A stretch of DNA of 64,000 nucleotides from Pseudevernia furfuracea (taxonomy: Eukaryota; Ascomycota; Lecanoromycetes; Lecanorales; Parmeliaceae): positions 124,001-188,000 of the forward strand of contig JAIUPT010000041.1 of NCBI GenBank assembly GCA_022315425.1, in the 5' to 3' direction. Shown one piece after another: positions 22,807 through 34,481 of the stretch. Position 1 is the stretch's first letter. Each line of letters starts with the position of its first letter. The translations under genes were made by a program, and so were the position numbers. The notes under the pieces are model-generated. The model saw only the letters and a program-made list of their open reading frames with translations, did not search any database and was not told the origin of the DNA.

Positions 22807-23470
22807 TGTGGGAAGAGGCCCGTGTACTCAGTCAAAGATACATATGGCGTAGGTGGGTTCGGCAAAGATGGTTGTTTGTAGGTGCATCTGATGAGCTATG
22901 ACCGATTCCTCGATTTGGAATCTCACCGGCGTCGTTGACTTCCCAACGACCTTCCTCGATCTACTTTATTAAACTATGTAGACTCTTTTTCCTCCCTTTC
23001 AATGGATATATATCTTTGACACGAACGAATTCCAGAAGAGTCACTTACTTCCACTTCCCCTTCCCCTTCCCAATCCCAATCCCAAACCACCCCACCCTCT
23101 CCCCTCCCCCCCCCCCCCCCCCCCCCTTCATCCGCAAAGAAAACCCTCATCCGGCCACCCTCCAAACTCTCCAAAACACCCACTCCTGATCGAACCGAAT
23201 CGAATTCAGGAACGGATCGGGTCGCGGAGACACGGGGACTACGAAAAACCCAAGCAAGCGCCGATGTGGGAGAAAAAAAAAAAAAAAAAAAAAAAAAAAG
23301 AAACACACAACCCCACGACGCTCGAAACCGTGCCCGGTGGAGTAGAGTAGGGTAGAGTAGGCCCATCGGTTCCAAGGATGCCCAAAAAGCCTCTCCGAGG
23401 TAAGGTAGGTAGCTAACCGACCGACTGACCGATCGATTGGGGTAGGCTTCGATCGTTGCTATTGCTATTG

Positions 23471-23506
<36 letters not shown>

Positions 23507-25577
23507 CCCTCCGGCCCCCCCCCCGCACCCCCCCGGGGCCCGGGGGGGTTCAAGATCTCCTATCTCCTCCTATTTAGCAATCTTTTATTCTACTCCGTTC
23601 CATTCAGGCGAGAAAGGGAAGAAGGGAAGAAGGTCAAGAAGTGCAAGAAGTGAAAGAAGGAAAGGAGGAAAGGAGGAAAGAAGGAAAGGAGGAAAGAAGG
23701 AAAGAAGTGAAAGAAGTAAAGAAGGAAAGAAGGAAAGAAGGAAAGAAGGAAAGAAGGAAAGAAGGAAAGAAGGAAAGAAGGAAAGAAGTTCAAAAAAGAA
23801 AGGAATGAAAAGAACGAAAAAAAAAACGAAACGGAGCTCAAGAACGCCCCCCCCCCCCTTTTCCCAAAAAAAAAAAAACATCTCTCAAACCTGACCGACC
23901 GACTGACCGAATTCCCAGTCCTTCTGTCTGGTGGATAAGTTTGGTTGTGGAGTGGTTGTGGAGTGGTGTGGCAGCGAGCGAAAAAAGGGGCTGTGTCGTT
24001 CGCTGGGAGATTTTTCACACACGGCTTGTAAGTAAAGTATGCGGGTCGTCGGCACCTTCGATTGGGCTTTATCCGAGCTGGTGCCGGGTATGATTGGTTG
24101 AGGGAGTTGAGTTTAGGTAGGTAAGGTAGGTAGGTAGGTAGGTAGGTAGGTAGTTTAGGTAGGGATGGGGGAATCCGTGGCTCAAGGGTTTTGGGGAGGA
24201 TTTCGGAGGATTTCGGGGGGGGGGGGGGGGGGGTTTGTTGGATCGCTCTGATCGATCCATCCATCGATCGGACCAAGAGCTGTGGGGGGAAACGGTGTGG
24301 AGCGCGGAAGGGAAAGGAAAGGGTGTATGGCTTGGTTTGGGATACTCTCTGTACTTTGGACTGAGGCGGACGTGGCAGTATTTCGGTACCGTTGGGTGGG
24401 GTTATTTTCCTTCGGTGTTTGGGAACGATGGGGCATTTGCTATGGCTGATAAGTGCTCGATGGTTTGGATCTGAGAACAAAGTTTTGTGAGACTTGTGCC
24501 GGGACGGTCGACGCAAGTGATAGGGAGACGTCATTTTACGTCCCTTTCGAGCATTGGGCTTCAACGCCTGCGCCATGCACGACGTGACGGAAGTTGAGGT
24601 ATCAGGCTTTTCGATTTCCCCTCGCTGGGCCAATTGAGTGTTGTTGTGCGATGGACAGACAGTCCATGTACGCTACTTGCTTCTGATGTTTCGATTGCTT
24701 TCATTTTCTCGTTATCAAGTGCATTGGTTCAGTATGTGCGGTCATTCGTTTCTTGAGCTCGGAAGGTTTCAGGGAAAGAGGAAGCCTTGCCACCGCCCAT
24801 ACAGCCAATTACAATTTCTCGCTCTCATGTCAATCCCGGTGCCTCGAGGCGCAGGTCAAGGACATGATTAGCCCAAGTATGGTACTTCGGTCCATTGAAG
24901 GCAATCAAAGAAAGGCACTGTGCCCCAACTGACGAGATTTCGAGCTCTCGAAGCAAGTTCGAGAGCATTCCTTCGTTTGCCAAATCTCTCGATATTGATA
25001 AACGCTAGGCTTGTCGACATTGACGACGTTGCCGATTGCTAGCCTAGATCCCTGCCGACGAAAACTCAGAATTCCATGACTCTTGGAAACCGAAACTTCA
25101 CGCGCATCTCCTTCAGAACATCGGACTCGTTCAAGGATCGCGGATACAAGCAGATGCTAAGATGTCATTGTTTCACGCAACAGGCAGGATTCGAACCGAG
25201 ATTTCAAGCCGATGTGACTCAGGGATCCAGCTCTGAAGGCTTTCATTCGCGTGGCTGAGATTCCGCATTTTCTATTGTCTGGGGTACATCATAGCATGCA
25301 GGTTGGCATTTCCAGCTCCTATGAATGACAGCGATCGAGGAAAGGGTCTCACCCATCAATGCGGTACGGCTCGGATGTCGCATCGGCAAAGCCCAATCCT
25401 TGATGACCATGAGCTCGAGAAGCGCTCGAGGCGCCGTGTGTACAACGAATCGCAAACGCATGGCCTCGATATTGACAGTCACGGGACTGCCGTGAAGCTG
25501 TTGAAGAGTGGCATCTCTGCTGCAACTGATCACCTTCGGCTTTCGCATTCAGTACTCGGTCATTCCTCTGTCTCAAG
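22807..25577. other. Gene-free, microsatellite-dense region
   Basis: No convincing gene in 2.8 kb. Long open frames on the minus strand between 23590 and 24633 are artefacts of homopurine repeats. Repeats seen: 21 C at 23106-23126, 27 A at 23273-23299, about 11 TCA units at 23471-23505, an irregular GGAAA/GAAA minisatellite at about 23600-23800, C then A runs at 23847-23878, GTAG tetramers at about 24117-24152, and 19 G at 24215-24233. From 24.4 to 25.5 kb the sequence becomes complex again but has no supported reading frame. Confidence 0.6.
23600..23800. repeat. GGAAA/GAAA homopurine minisatellite
   Basis: Roughly 200 bases of irregular gaagg/aaag units, purine-only on the + strand. A mirror-like homopurine tract of this kind can form triplex DNA, which is inference. 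Seen directly. Confidence 0.8.
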
Positions 25578-26232
25578 ATGAAGAACATCAACTCCTTTTC
25601 CGCATTCCTTCTTCTCCAACTCGCCGTGCTCCTTTGCTTCGCAAAATCAGGCCGTCGCGCAAATTCGCCTGCCCTTGAGAGCAGTCCCTTGCTGAGTAGC
25701 TTCAATAACCTCAATGGTTCCTTGTGCGTCCTTTCGTCTCCTTTTATGACTTCATACAGGGCATCAAGACTGACATCCCACAAGAACTGCCGGTCCTGCT
25801 GATCCGGACCTCAAGATCCTCTCAAAGGTACCCTACGATGAGAAAATAGGCGGTCTCACCTTACGAATCATCTCATTAAAAGGCGGACGATTCATCTCGA
25901 GTTTCAATCTCCTCCCATGCATGGTCGACATGCTCAGCACGTCTTTCGACGCCATCTGGAACGTGGCAGAGCAGCATCCGAACCTTGACGATGACCAGTA
26001 CTTGTGCTCGGAGAACGGTCTGATCATCTCGGTACTGTCGCAGAAGCCGCCGCTCAAAAGCATGGAGTACAGCGATCTTGTCACTTTAGCAAGGATGCTC
26101 TTGAATTTCCAGCAAGTATACAGGTTGCCTGGAATTGCGTTTGACTATTTGGAAGACGGACAGATAACAGGGGCGGGAGAGATTGGTTGGAAGTATGCTG
26201 CGGGTCCAACTCAGAGTTTGGAAGAAGAGTAG
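25578..26232 (+). CDS. Small secreted protein of unknown function (effector-like)
   Basis: Exons 25578-25723 and 25785-26232 join over a 61-base intron with donor gtgcgt, branch site ctgac and acceptor aag, giving 197 residues. The N-terminus MKNINSFSAFLLLQLAVLLCF is a clear signal peptide with cleavage near residues 22-24. The mature part contains VPYDEKIGGLTLRIISLKGG and about two cysteines (LLPCMV, YLCSENG), so it is not the highly Cys-rich type. No catalytic motif is evident. I do not recognise a family. A small secreted protein beside a repeat-dense, gene-poor stretch is a common setting for fungal effectors; that role is inference only. Confidence 0.6.
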
Positions 26233-26415
26233 CCAGTAATAGTGGAAATCAAACGGTGAAAAATTGCTATTTAGCGCGCTGGAAGAGGAAAGCTATCAAA
26301 AAAATGCTCAGATCACGGGAAGTCTGGGCTCATCCAGGTACGACTCACAGAAAAGATTGGCCCAAAGCCCATTTCCTGTTCTAACGTAACGCCATCGTCC
26401 ATCAAATCCGAAACT

Positions 26416-27936
26416 TCACTGCCCATACCTCACCTTCCACGCTTGCAGTTGCTCATCGTGCGTCTGCCTCTTCTCTTGGTCTAGCAAAATGTCAGCTGCC
26501 CATCCCACCAATTTCGCTTCCTCTTCAATCATGTCTTCCTCTTCTTTGGATAGCCCTTGTCTCTTACGCTTGTCCGGATGTATTTCAACCCGTCTGACTC
26601 TTACCGCCCGCTTCATTTCATCTGGAGAGCTCTGCGGTGAGATCTTCAAGATGGCATAGATATCCAGTGGTGCTGGCACTTGTGGCTTTTGAGTGGGAGG
26701 AGGAGGTGGTGGTGATGGTGGTGACAGTGGTGGTGATGATGCTCTCTGTTGTTCCGCTCGGGTCTTGAAGTTATCGTGTTGTCTCCAAAAGCTTTCACGA
26801 GTTTGCTGCCATTGTTGTCGTCCATTTGCCCTCGTGCTCTGCGATTCGTCATAATCTTTTTTTGATCGTCGTGGACCGAGTGAACATTCGACAAAATGAT
26901 CGTCTCTGTGCATCTTGAAAATGGTTCCATAACGCGCGCAGTCCTGGCAGAAATGGCTCCACAACAGATGAACACTGCGGTCTTGCGGCTCAAACGTCTG
27001 TTTACATAAGTCGCAATAGTCGATCATAACAATAGCATCTGAGTGGAAGTCGTCGGTGCAGGGATTTGGATAATAGCACCTCTCCATGTGCTTCCGCCAT
27101 GGGGCTGGCCATATGACCCGTGGTTGTTGTGGACAGCAGAAACCGCAGTCAAAAAAGCCATGTGCGGTTCGCCGGTGAGCCAGAAGGTCTTCCGGCGATG
27201 TGAAGACCGTCTGGTAGATGCAAAGATGACATGAGAAGTGGTATAGGCCAATATGTATGTTCAACGATTCTTCGTCCTCGGAGTACGTGGCTGTGTCACA
27301 GCACGGGCAGCCGAAATGTTCGCGGAGGCAGTGCTCTCGTAGCTCCTCTTCACATCGGAACACTAAAGGGTTTGGACACAGAAGGCAAGTCGGATGAGAA
27401 GCGCGATAATGTGCGTGTAGGTCATCCTGCGTTGTAAAGCATTGCACATAAATGCAGAAGCGGCACAAATAATGATCGACTCGATAATGTTTGTTGAGAG
27501 CAGCCCAGGTCTTCCAGACCGTGGCGCCCTCGCAATATGGGCAACCAAAGTGGTGATTGCAGCAATGTTGCCGAAGCTCCGCCAGGTTAGCGAAGTCTCC
27601 AGCGATCTCGCAATGTTCACAAGTAATGTGGAGAGCTAAGGTTCTGCGATGTTCGAAGAAGGCTTCGGTGGTTCGGAACAGCATGGAGCACTTACGACAC
27701 CAGTAAGATTCGACATCTCTTACTTGGCCCTTGGCTGGATCATTAGCCTTGTCTGGCGGATCAAAGAGGCTCAAACCTTCGTAGATGATAGAAAGCTCGG
27801 GGTCAATGTAATTGTAAGGTCCTCTGGACGATGACGATACTTCTGGGTCATAGTCGTTGCTGTCATGGTGGTCAGCAGGGACGGGCGCAGAGGTTGGACT
27901 CATTTGGGGAATCGATCCTCCAGTGTGTCGGAGCAA
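26416..27936 (-). CDS. C2H2-type zinc-finger protein with C-terminal J domain
   Basis: A single-exon frame of 506 residues. Residues about 75-350 hold repeated Cys/His pairs (CRKCSMLFRTTEAFFEHRR, CEHCEIAGDF, CPYCEGATVWKTWAALNKHY, CRFCIYVQCFTTQDDLHAHY, CPCCDTATYS, CHLCIYQTVFTSPEDLLAHR), each a C-x2-C...H unit spaced like degenerate C2H2 fingers. A Pro-rich linker (SPPLSPPSPPPPPP) leads to a C-terminal J domain: LDIYAILKISPQSSPDEMKRA, then the HPD motif in RRVEIHPDKRKRQG. The J domain should stimulate an Hsp70. J-domain proteins with zinc fingers exist (for example the DNAJC21/Jjj1 type), but there the J domain comes first. Target and location are unknown. Confidence 0.8.
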   Translation of the reverse strand: MLRHTGGSIPQMSPTSAPVPADHHDSNDYDPEVSSSSRGPYNYIDPELSIIYEGLSLFDPPDKANDPAKGQVRDVESYWCRKCSMLFRTTEAFFEHRRTLALHITCEHCEIAGDFANLAELRQHCCNHHFGCPYCEGATVWKTWAALNKHYRVDHYLCRFCIYVQCFTTQDDLHAHYRASHPTCLLCPNPLVFRCEEELREHCLREHFGCPCCDTATYSEDEESLNIHIGLYHFSCHLCIYQTVFTSPEDLLAHRRTAHGFFDCGFCCPQQPRVIWPAPWRKHMERCYYPNPCTDDFHSDAIVMIDYCDLCKQTFEPQDRSVHLLWSHFCQDCARYGTIFKMHRDDHFVECSLGPRRSKKDYDESQSTRANGRQQWQQTRESFWRQHDNFKTRAEQQRASSPPLSPPSPPPPPPTQKPQVPAPLDIYAILKISPQSSPDEMKRAVRVRRVEIHPDKRKRQGLSKEEEDMIEEEAKLVGWAADILLDQEKRQTHDEQLQAWKVRYGQ

Positions 27937-30053
27937 GAATCAAAGTGGGTCACGTGTACTGGTGGAGGAGGGGGCGAACGTGTTCAGTGCATGAGTGATG
28001 GGGTTTGGACCGACACCTGGGGGAGAAGAAATATATTGACATTTAAGGATCCTCATGAGCGGACTTGATGGAACACACAATGAGATTGTCTCGCATTGTG
28101 TTTCTCGTCCCCTTTGTTAGGGTGAGGCTGAAAAATCATGAACGGTGGGCAGATATCATTGTAGCAGAACGGCGAACAAAGAAGTCGTATACTGAGACAG
28201 CAAAGACTGTCTCTAATGCACCTTGACGGGATGGTAGTAAAACAACGGCCCAAGGGAAGGCCGAGTCTCTGGGCTCCACTGTAGGAGACATTGCCGAAAA
28301 GAAGGGATAAGGAGACTCTGCTCCAAGAGCAGTCGTAGTTCGGTGACAATGGTGGTCATGGAGAGACTCGAGGTTGAATGGCTTCCGGAGACATTGTCCA
28401 ATTTAGTATACTATCGCGTCAACCACTGTATGTATTGAGAGGAGATGTTCTAACCCCCTGACTGGGTGTCTTGTGGCCTCGTGGTAAGAGAAGAGTTCTC
28501 ATTTGCTCTCCGTTGTCGCTGTATCCGTTTGAGCCTTTGAGGATGTAGGTCATAGTCTCTTTATGGCGAGTGGTATGGTGACTTCGTATTATGCTCTCTC
28601 GGTATGGAGGGTGTGCGCAGTTAGCCTGAAGGCTTTAATAGCTAGCCTTATATAGCATAGCTTCTTGGCAGAGGGGTATCTCCTTTATAGATTCTACATG
28701 ATCCTTCTACCTTACACTTGACTGGGGTTCCTGTTCCGTCTTTCTTTCTGCAGCCACATTGTGCTAGCGTTGGAACCGTCAGTGGGGAGTTCGGGATCAT
28801 ATTCTAATGGATTTTGCGCTAAAGGTTGCTGCTACTTGTACTCCGTAATCTACCTTATTTCAGACTGACTCAATGTGAAAAGTGATGATAATAATAGGTA
28901 GTAGTAATTCAAATGTGCAAGGAGTTTGAAGGTGAATAATAATAACAAGAGCAAGCTTCTGATAAGCATGATAACCGATAAAACAAGATGAACGGAGCGG
29001 CTTGATGTTGACTACGAGTCTGGATTTATTATTATTATTATTATCGTCCCGGGGTGCGCGTAGGGAGGAATGCAGGGCGCGGATCGTGCCCTGCAGATCT
29101 GTTCTAGCTTGCCCTATCCTTGCTCAAACACTCTTTTTCTCTTTTTCTCTTTTTCTTTTTTCTTTTCCAGTGTACGAGTACTCTCATGCACAATGCAGTT
29201 CCAATGCACAAGCACATAATCCGTCACATTCTTTTCACATGGATGATGGCTGCGTGTCATTGTTGTCATGTTCAATGTGATTCCTGCAAGTAATAGCATT
29301 TCTCGATCATGCAGCAAGAATTATCGAAGACCGAAGACAAGGCCTTGATTGGCCGTTGACCGAAGAAAAGCACGAGAGCTAACAAAACAGGCTCCCCTGA
29401 CTAGCAAGGCCAATTAACGAAAGCCTAGAAAACTGAACCACGGTACATACAGAACTGTCCTAACTCCTAAAGAGCTAATGATCAATAATGGACCGAAGTC
29501 AGCACTCAGCAATAATAATAATAATACCTAGTAATAATAATGAATTTAAATAATACGGTACCGACTACCGAATAAACATTAGTCCAAGGTTTCACGGAGC
29601 TGCAAGCCGCAGTCCCGTAATCACGTCGACGAGTACTTTGGCACCTTACGATTGGCAGCACCAACATCGCTTTGCAAAGCTTCATCTCCAATTGAAAAAG
29701 TCAAAGAAATTCGCCGAGTCCTCAAGGGGAAATTCATGACCTACTCCTGCATGGATGAAGGATGAAGATGTACGGAGCCCAGGTCTGGAATGGCGGGTCG
29801 TCAGGCCCGAGCAGGTTGGTGTATCATCATGGCCTGTGCGAGCGATCCCATGTCGCCCGCGTGGGTACTCTACGCTATTATTCTGATGTGCCCTTCTTCA
29901 TCGAATATGCATTTCCTTCTCCACTCACCATGATGTGCTTCTTTCTTGCCTAATCTCTATCTGCCACTCATGCTCCTTCACTTCTATCACTCACTTATCT
30001 TGTACAAATATTTGCCGAAGCCATCCCGAACATTGAGCATTATTCTTTCAACA
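27937..30053. other. Gene-poor intergenic with TAA/ATT microsatellites
   Basis: Over 2.1 kb no frame looks coding. ATT/TAA trinucleotide runs occur at about 29022-29044 and 29511-29540, a TTTTTCTC run at about 29133-29165, and scattered A/T runs. It holds the promoters of the divergent zinc-finger (-) and CFEM receptor (+) genes. Confidence 0.5.
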
Positions 30054-32059
30054 ATGAAATGCTTCTTTCTGCTGCGCATCTTACTGGCAGCGTCACTGGT
30101 TGGGGCACAGTCTGTCGCTGACCTCCCAAGCTGTTCAGTACGCTTCCCGACCCCCAGACAACTGACGCGACAGCTGTCCTGACATGCACGTCTAGCTTCC
30201 CTGCTTCTCTACTGCTCTTGCAGCAACTACTTGTCGCGATACAGACTACCTTTGCCAATGCACAACACCGAATGCTGCCATCATCAAGTCTTCGGTGACA
30301 ACATGTTTAGCACAGTCGACATGCTCCCTAGGCGATTTAGAGTGTAAGTAGCGAATTCAACCTGCTTGACCGCGGTCAATGCTAACCATGTTCGCCCACA
30401 GACATACAGACTTGGAGCAATACCTTTTGCCCTAGCGTCCTCTCTTCTGCATCTGAAGCCTCGACTTCCTCAGCCTCCACCATCTCATCATCCACGCCTA
30501 CAAGCCCTTCATCTACAACTAGCGACACATCTTCCAGCACCTCGTCCGCTCTTCCAGTCGCCCTTGCCTCTCCTACCCCAGCCTCTCCCTCTTCTACGTC
30601 AACCTCGTCTCCAGCAGTGGAGAATTTCGGAGCTGGCACGCACGGAACAACATGGGGGAAATTATCCGTAAACCCTTCGAAAGCAAACCGAGGTCCTGCA
30701 TTCGAGGCTGTGTCCATCATTCTTCTCTCATTAGCAGCTCTTGTCTTGGCTTTTAGGTGTGCTCATTTCGGGTTGCGGTAGGAAACGTCCATTGCTAAAC
30801 TGCGTCAGATTCTTCGCACGGATCTACACCAAGGGTACAAGACAGGTTGTCCGAGGGGTGGGTCCAGACGAGTGGCTCGCGCTCATTACTTTGGTACGCA
30901 TAGCGCCTTTTGCTCGACATTCAAAATTACGCTTGCTGACCAGGCCTCAGATAATCACCGCTGGTGTAACTACAACTATCATTGTCGGTAACGAGTACGG
31001 TATGGGCAAACATTTGTCCGTCACCATTACACCGGCTCAACTCGTGCCGATTCTGAAGGTTCGTACTTTACCTCTCCACCGCGTTTGCCATGATAAGTGC
31101 CAATTGACCTCTTGCAGTTGGTCTTCGTTTTTGTATTACTAATCACCGTCGCTTTGGGGTACGGCTTCCCGACCGACCCTCTTGATCTTCCAAGGACTGA
31201 TCGCCTACAGTTTCATGAAAATAAGCATTCTCTTCCTCTATCTACGCATGACCCCAGAAAGGTCTCAAAAGATTGCCGTCTATGTCATCATGGGTTTCAT
31301 CGTCGCTCACGAAATTGCTTCTTTTGTCGTAAGACGTTCCTTTCCCGGAAAATGGACTGAATGTAGTGGATGCTAACACACATCTAGGGCGTGGTCTTTC
31401 AATGTACCCCGATTGACAAATCCTGGGCTATTGAAAATCCACTCCAGAGTTCAAAATGCATCGACATCCTGGCTTTTGATGGCTTTAACAGCGCGTGGAG
31501 CTCCCTAGAAGATCTTGTAATCTGGGTCCTTCCCATTCCCGTCATCTGGAAGCTCAAAGTGCCTTTCTCACGAAAAATGGGTCTTTGGATACTTGTCGCA
31601 ATCAGCTTTATCTCGGTTGTCTGTGCCATCGTCCGTATGGCCTCTCTAGTCATCTGGATGCGCTCAGTCGACATCTCGTGGAACTACCCTCTCATCCCCT
31701 TCCTCGCGAACATGGAGGTATGTGTAGGTCTAATGACCTCGTCGGTCCCAGCCATCTATCCGTTATTTCGAAGGTTCGAAAGGAAGCAGAGTTACTCGGA
31801 TCCAGCGCCGCCACCAATGGGGTCGCCCGAGAAATCGTGGGTCAGTCAAGATAGTCATGATGAGACTGCCGTACCATCTACAGCGGACGGATCGAGTAAG
31901 AGATGGAGCTTTCTGAGCCGGAAGACATCGACGAAGTCCAAGATTAATGGGCACGGACACCTCTCGACCGTAAGGAGCGAGTATGGTCCGCGAACGGAAC
32001 TGAAAAGTATGTTCGAAACAGAGGAAATCGGGGATTTCATACCGGGCTTGAGAAAATGA
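30054..32059 (+). CDS. CFEM-domain Pth11-like seven-transmembrane receptor
   Basis: Predicted plasma-membrane receptor of the Pth11 class, used by filamentous fungi to sense surfaces and hosts. Eight exons keep frame: 30054-30137, 30196-30343, 30402-30756, 30809-30893, 30951-31058, 31118-31158, 31211-31328 and 31388-32059, giving 536 residues. A signal peptide (MKCFFLLRILLAASLVGA) is followed by a CFEM domain with the eight-Cys pattern (LPSC, LPCF, TTC, YLCQC, TTC, STC, FCPS). A Ser/Thr/Pro linker precedes seven membrane segments with family landmarks: GPDEWLALITL, GNEYGMGKH, FMKISILFLYLRM, VVFQCTPIDKSW and PLIPFLANMEVCVGLMTSSVPAIYPLFRRF. The tail is cytoplasmic and basic. The ligand is unknown. 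Confidence 0.88.
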
Positions 32060-33308
32060 AAGAATGCGTCATGAAATCAGAAGAGAAAGAGTGTGGATCT
32101 GTAGGGAACAACCTTGTGAGTCATGTTTGTATGAATGGGCCAAATGACAAGGCGCAGGGGGGATACCCGGCGGCTAGGAGCTCGGAGTTTGGGGATGATG
32201 CTGTTCAAGCCACCTGAAAGCAGGAATTGAACCCTCCAAGGATGTGGACATGAGTGTGCATTTAGGATTTTTTACATCATAGATTTCACGGCTGGCGAAT
32301 GAGCACGTATTGACCCTCTGCAATCTCAGCATTGAAGATTCTTAGAAAGTCTAGCGTCACATGTGCAATCTTATCGGGACGAGAGAATTGATCATGCCCG
32401 GCTGTACCACAAAGCCACCTTTTCATCCATCATCCTCCACCTTTTATCTTCTTCCCAGCTTGAGGCACTGAGCTACAAAAGACAAACCATGCGGGGGTGG
32501 GGGTGGCCGCGGACGGTATTGGATTGAAAGGAATTCCGTTTGAGGGGTGGGAGGTTTACCAAACGCGGCCACGAGATAGGGCGCCTCTTCATCTTCCGAG
32601 ACACCTGACCGCTTTAGAGGTCGTCCTGCGGCCCACCTTCTGACCCGATCGGGCTCCGAATGATAGGTATCGTACCCTTATCTTCAGCCGCACGGCTCCA
32701 GCCCCCAGGTACCCTACCTAGTCGCTTTACGTGGTCCATTTATTATTATTGTGACGATGCAACATCGACAGCAATTGAACGAACGGAAGGATCCTCGGCG
32801 CAAGTTCCTATCGCGAGACATAACCATCGAGATGGGGCATTCGGCCCCGGAGTGTGGGCGATAAATCATCGCGCGCCAACCAACTCTGATGGACAGTTAC
32901 GATTGAGGATAAACCATGACGCTCGCTCCCAAAGAGCTCCAGCGCGTAGGGCAGGCTTCTCGTTGTGCCTCCAATTTGTCACCTTTGGATTCTCGGCAAC
33001 AGAAGGTGGTGTTTCGGACCCCTTGTCTTCTCGAACGAATATATACGGACGGTAGTTGGTTGAGGCTCAGTTGGCATGGCTTGTTTGAAAAAGCTGTGGT
33101 GTGAGCCACCTCGTGTGTTTTTTAAGACTCAACCCGTTCATCGAGCGTCAAGATCAATGTTTCCAAATACATAGTCACACATAAGTGAGGTAGACAAACT
33201 GTGGTTGTGGTTCATGACCCCTCGGATCAAAAAGAGGGTTCCTGGGGGTACTCTAGGCGGACCGGGGAATAGCCGAACTGCAAACAACAACTACTACCAC
33301 AGGAGCGT
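32060..33308. other. Intergenic
   Basis: About 1.25 kb with no supported gene. Weak open frames at 32660-33055 and 32897-33109 lack codon or motif support. It should contain the promoter of the polyol dehydrogenase. Confidence 0.45.
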
Positions 33309-34481
33309 ATGGTGCGGGATTCCTGTCTGCCAATAGATATGGAAGCGCTTTGCAGAGCTTCGGTGTTACATGGTCCCAAAGACTTGAGGCTGGAAAAAAG
33401 GACACTCGGGCTCCCGGGCCCTACAGAGCTTCAAATCGCTATCCGGGCTACCGGCCTCTGCGGTTCCGATCTACATTACTACGAACATTACCGTAATGGA
33501 GACATTCAAGTCAAAGAGCCTCTGTCCTTGGGGCATGAGTCTGCAGGAGTCGTTGCCGTAGTCGGATCACAAGTGGAGGGCCACAAAGTGGGAGATCGCG
33601 TAGCATTGGAGGTCGGGCTACCTTGCGCGGAATGCGAAAGATGTCGAGAGGGAAGATACAACATATGCCAAAAGTTACGGTTCAGGAGTTCCGCCAAAGC
33701 ATTTCCTCATTACCAGGGAACACTCCAAGACAGAATCAATCACCCAGCATCATGGTGCCACAAGTTGCCCGACCACGTATCATTCGACGTGGGAGCCATC
33801 CTGGAACCATTGGGCGTAGCCATACAGGCATCCCGGCGAGCCCAAGTAGTGCACGAGAGCTCAACCCTTGTATTCGGTGCTGGAGCTGTCGGGCTACTGT
33901 GTGCGGCTATGGCCAAGGTGGCCGGCTCAAGCCATGTCGTGATCGCAGATATCCAGCAAGAAAGGGTCAAATTCGCCACTCAACACGGCTTCGCACATGA
34001 AGCGTTCACTGTACCCGCCAAACGAGGCCAAAACATCGATGAAAAGCTCCAGAATGCGAAAGAGACTGCAGCAACGGCAACAAAGGGTATACGGAATGGT
34101 ACTGGGTCAACTGGTGGATTCGATGTGGTCCTTGAATGTACAGGTGTCGAAGCTTGTACTCAGGCTGCTATATATGCCACACGTCCCGGAGGGAAAGTCG
34201 TGATTGTTGGCATGGGCAATCCTGTCCAGACACTGCCCATTTCGGCAGCTGCACACCGTGAAGTCGACATCCTCGGAACATTTCGCTATGCAAATACATA
34301 TCATCAAGCAATAGAGCTTGCATCAGTCCAGAATCCGCTGCTGCCGGACCTTGAAAAGCTTGTCACACATCGGTTCCGCGGTCTAGATGATGTCGAGCGG
34401 GCCTTTGAGATGGCAGCTAGAGCAAAAGACGAAGATGGCAATCTCGTTCTCAAAGTGGTGGTAGAAAGCGATGATGCTTAG
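33309..34481 (+). CDS. Zinc-dependent polyol (sorbitol/xylitol) dehydrogenase
   Basis: Medium-chain dehydrogenase oxidising a sugar alcohol with NAD+ in the cytosol. One exon, 390 residues. Catalytic zinc ligands are visible as Cys51 (GLCGSDLHYY), His76-Glu77 (GHESAG) and Glu166 (LEPLGV). The structural zinc site is C106, C109, C112 and C120 (PCAECERCREGRYNIC). The coenzyme loop GAGAVG is at 190-195, and Asp214 (VVIADIQ) at the end of the second strand favours NAD+ over NADP+. The insert around TATKGIRNGTGST is slightly longer than usual. The ATG at 33339 (MEALCRAS) is an alternative start. Sorbitol and xylitol dehydrogenases cannot be separated by eye. It is followed on the same strand by an inositol-type dehydrogenase. 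Confidence 0.9.
   Translation: MVRDSCLPIDMEALCRASVLHGPKDLRLEKRTLGLPGPTELQIAIRATGLCGSDLHYYEHYRNGDIQVKEPLSLGHESAGVVAVVGSQVEGHKVGDRVALEVGLPCAECERCREGRYNICQKLRFRSSAKAFPHYQGTLQDRINHPASWCHKLPDHVSFDVGAILEPLGVAIQASRRAQVVHESSTLVFGAGAVGLLCAAMAKVAGSSHVVIADIQQERVKFATQHGFAHEAFTVPAKRGQNIDEKLQNAKETAATATKGIRNGTGSTGGFDVVLECTGVEACTQAAIYATRPGGKVVIVGMGNPVQTLPISAAAHREVDILGTFRYANTYHQAIELASVQNPLLPDLEKLVTHRFRGLDDVERAFEMAARAKDEDGNLVLKVVVESDDA

Noticed and set aside
23590..24633. Long minus-strand open frame of 347 codons
   Set aside because: It is produced by homopurine and homopolymer repeats; the protein is low-complexity Phe/Ser/Leu and Pro runs with no domain.
25170..25255. An exact tRNA B-box-like word (ggttcgaatcc on the minus strand) at about 25188-25198
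   Set aside because: The flanking bases do not form a T-stem, and no acceptor or anticodon stem can be built at the right distances. No tRNA is called.
31059..31211. Apparent frameshift in the CFEM/Pth11 receptor between two conserved blocks
   Set aside because: A 41-base exon (31118-31158) followed by a 52-base intron with a gtacgg donor, ctgat branch site and cag acceptor restores frame and gives a normal membrane segment.
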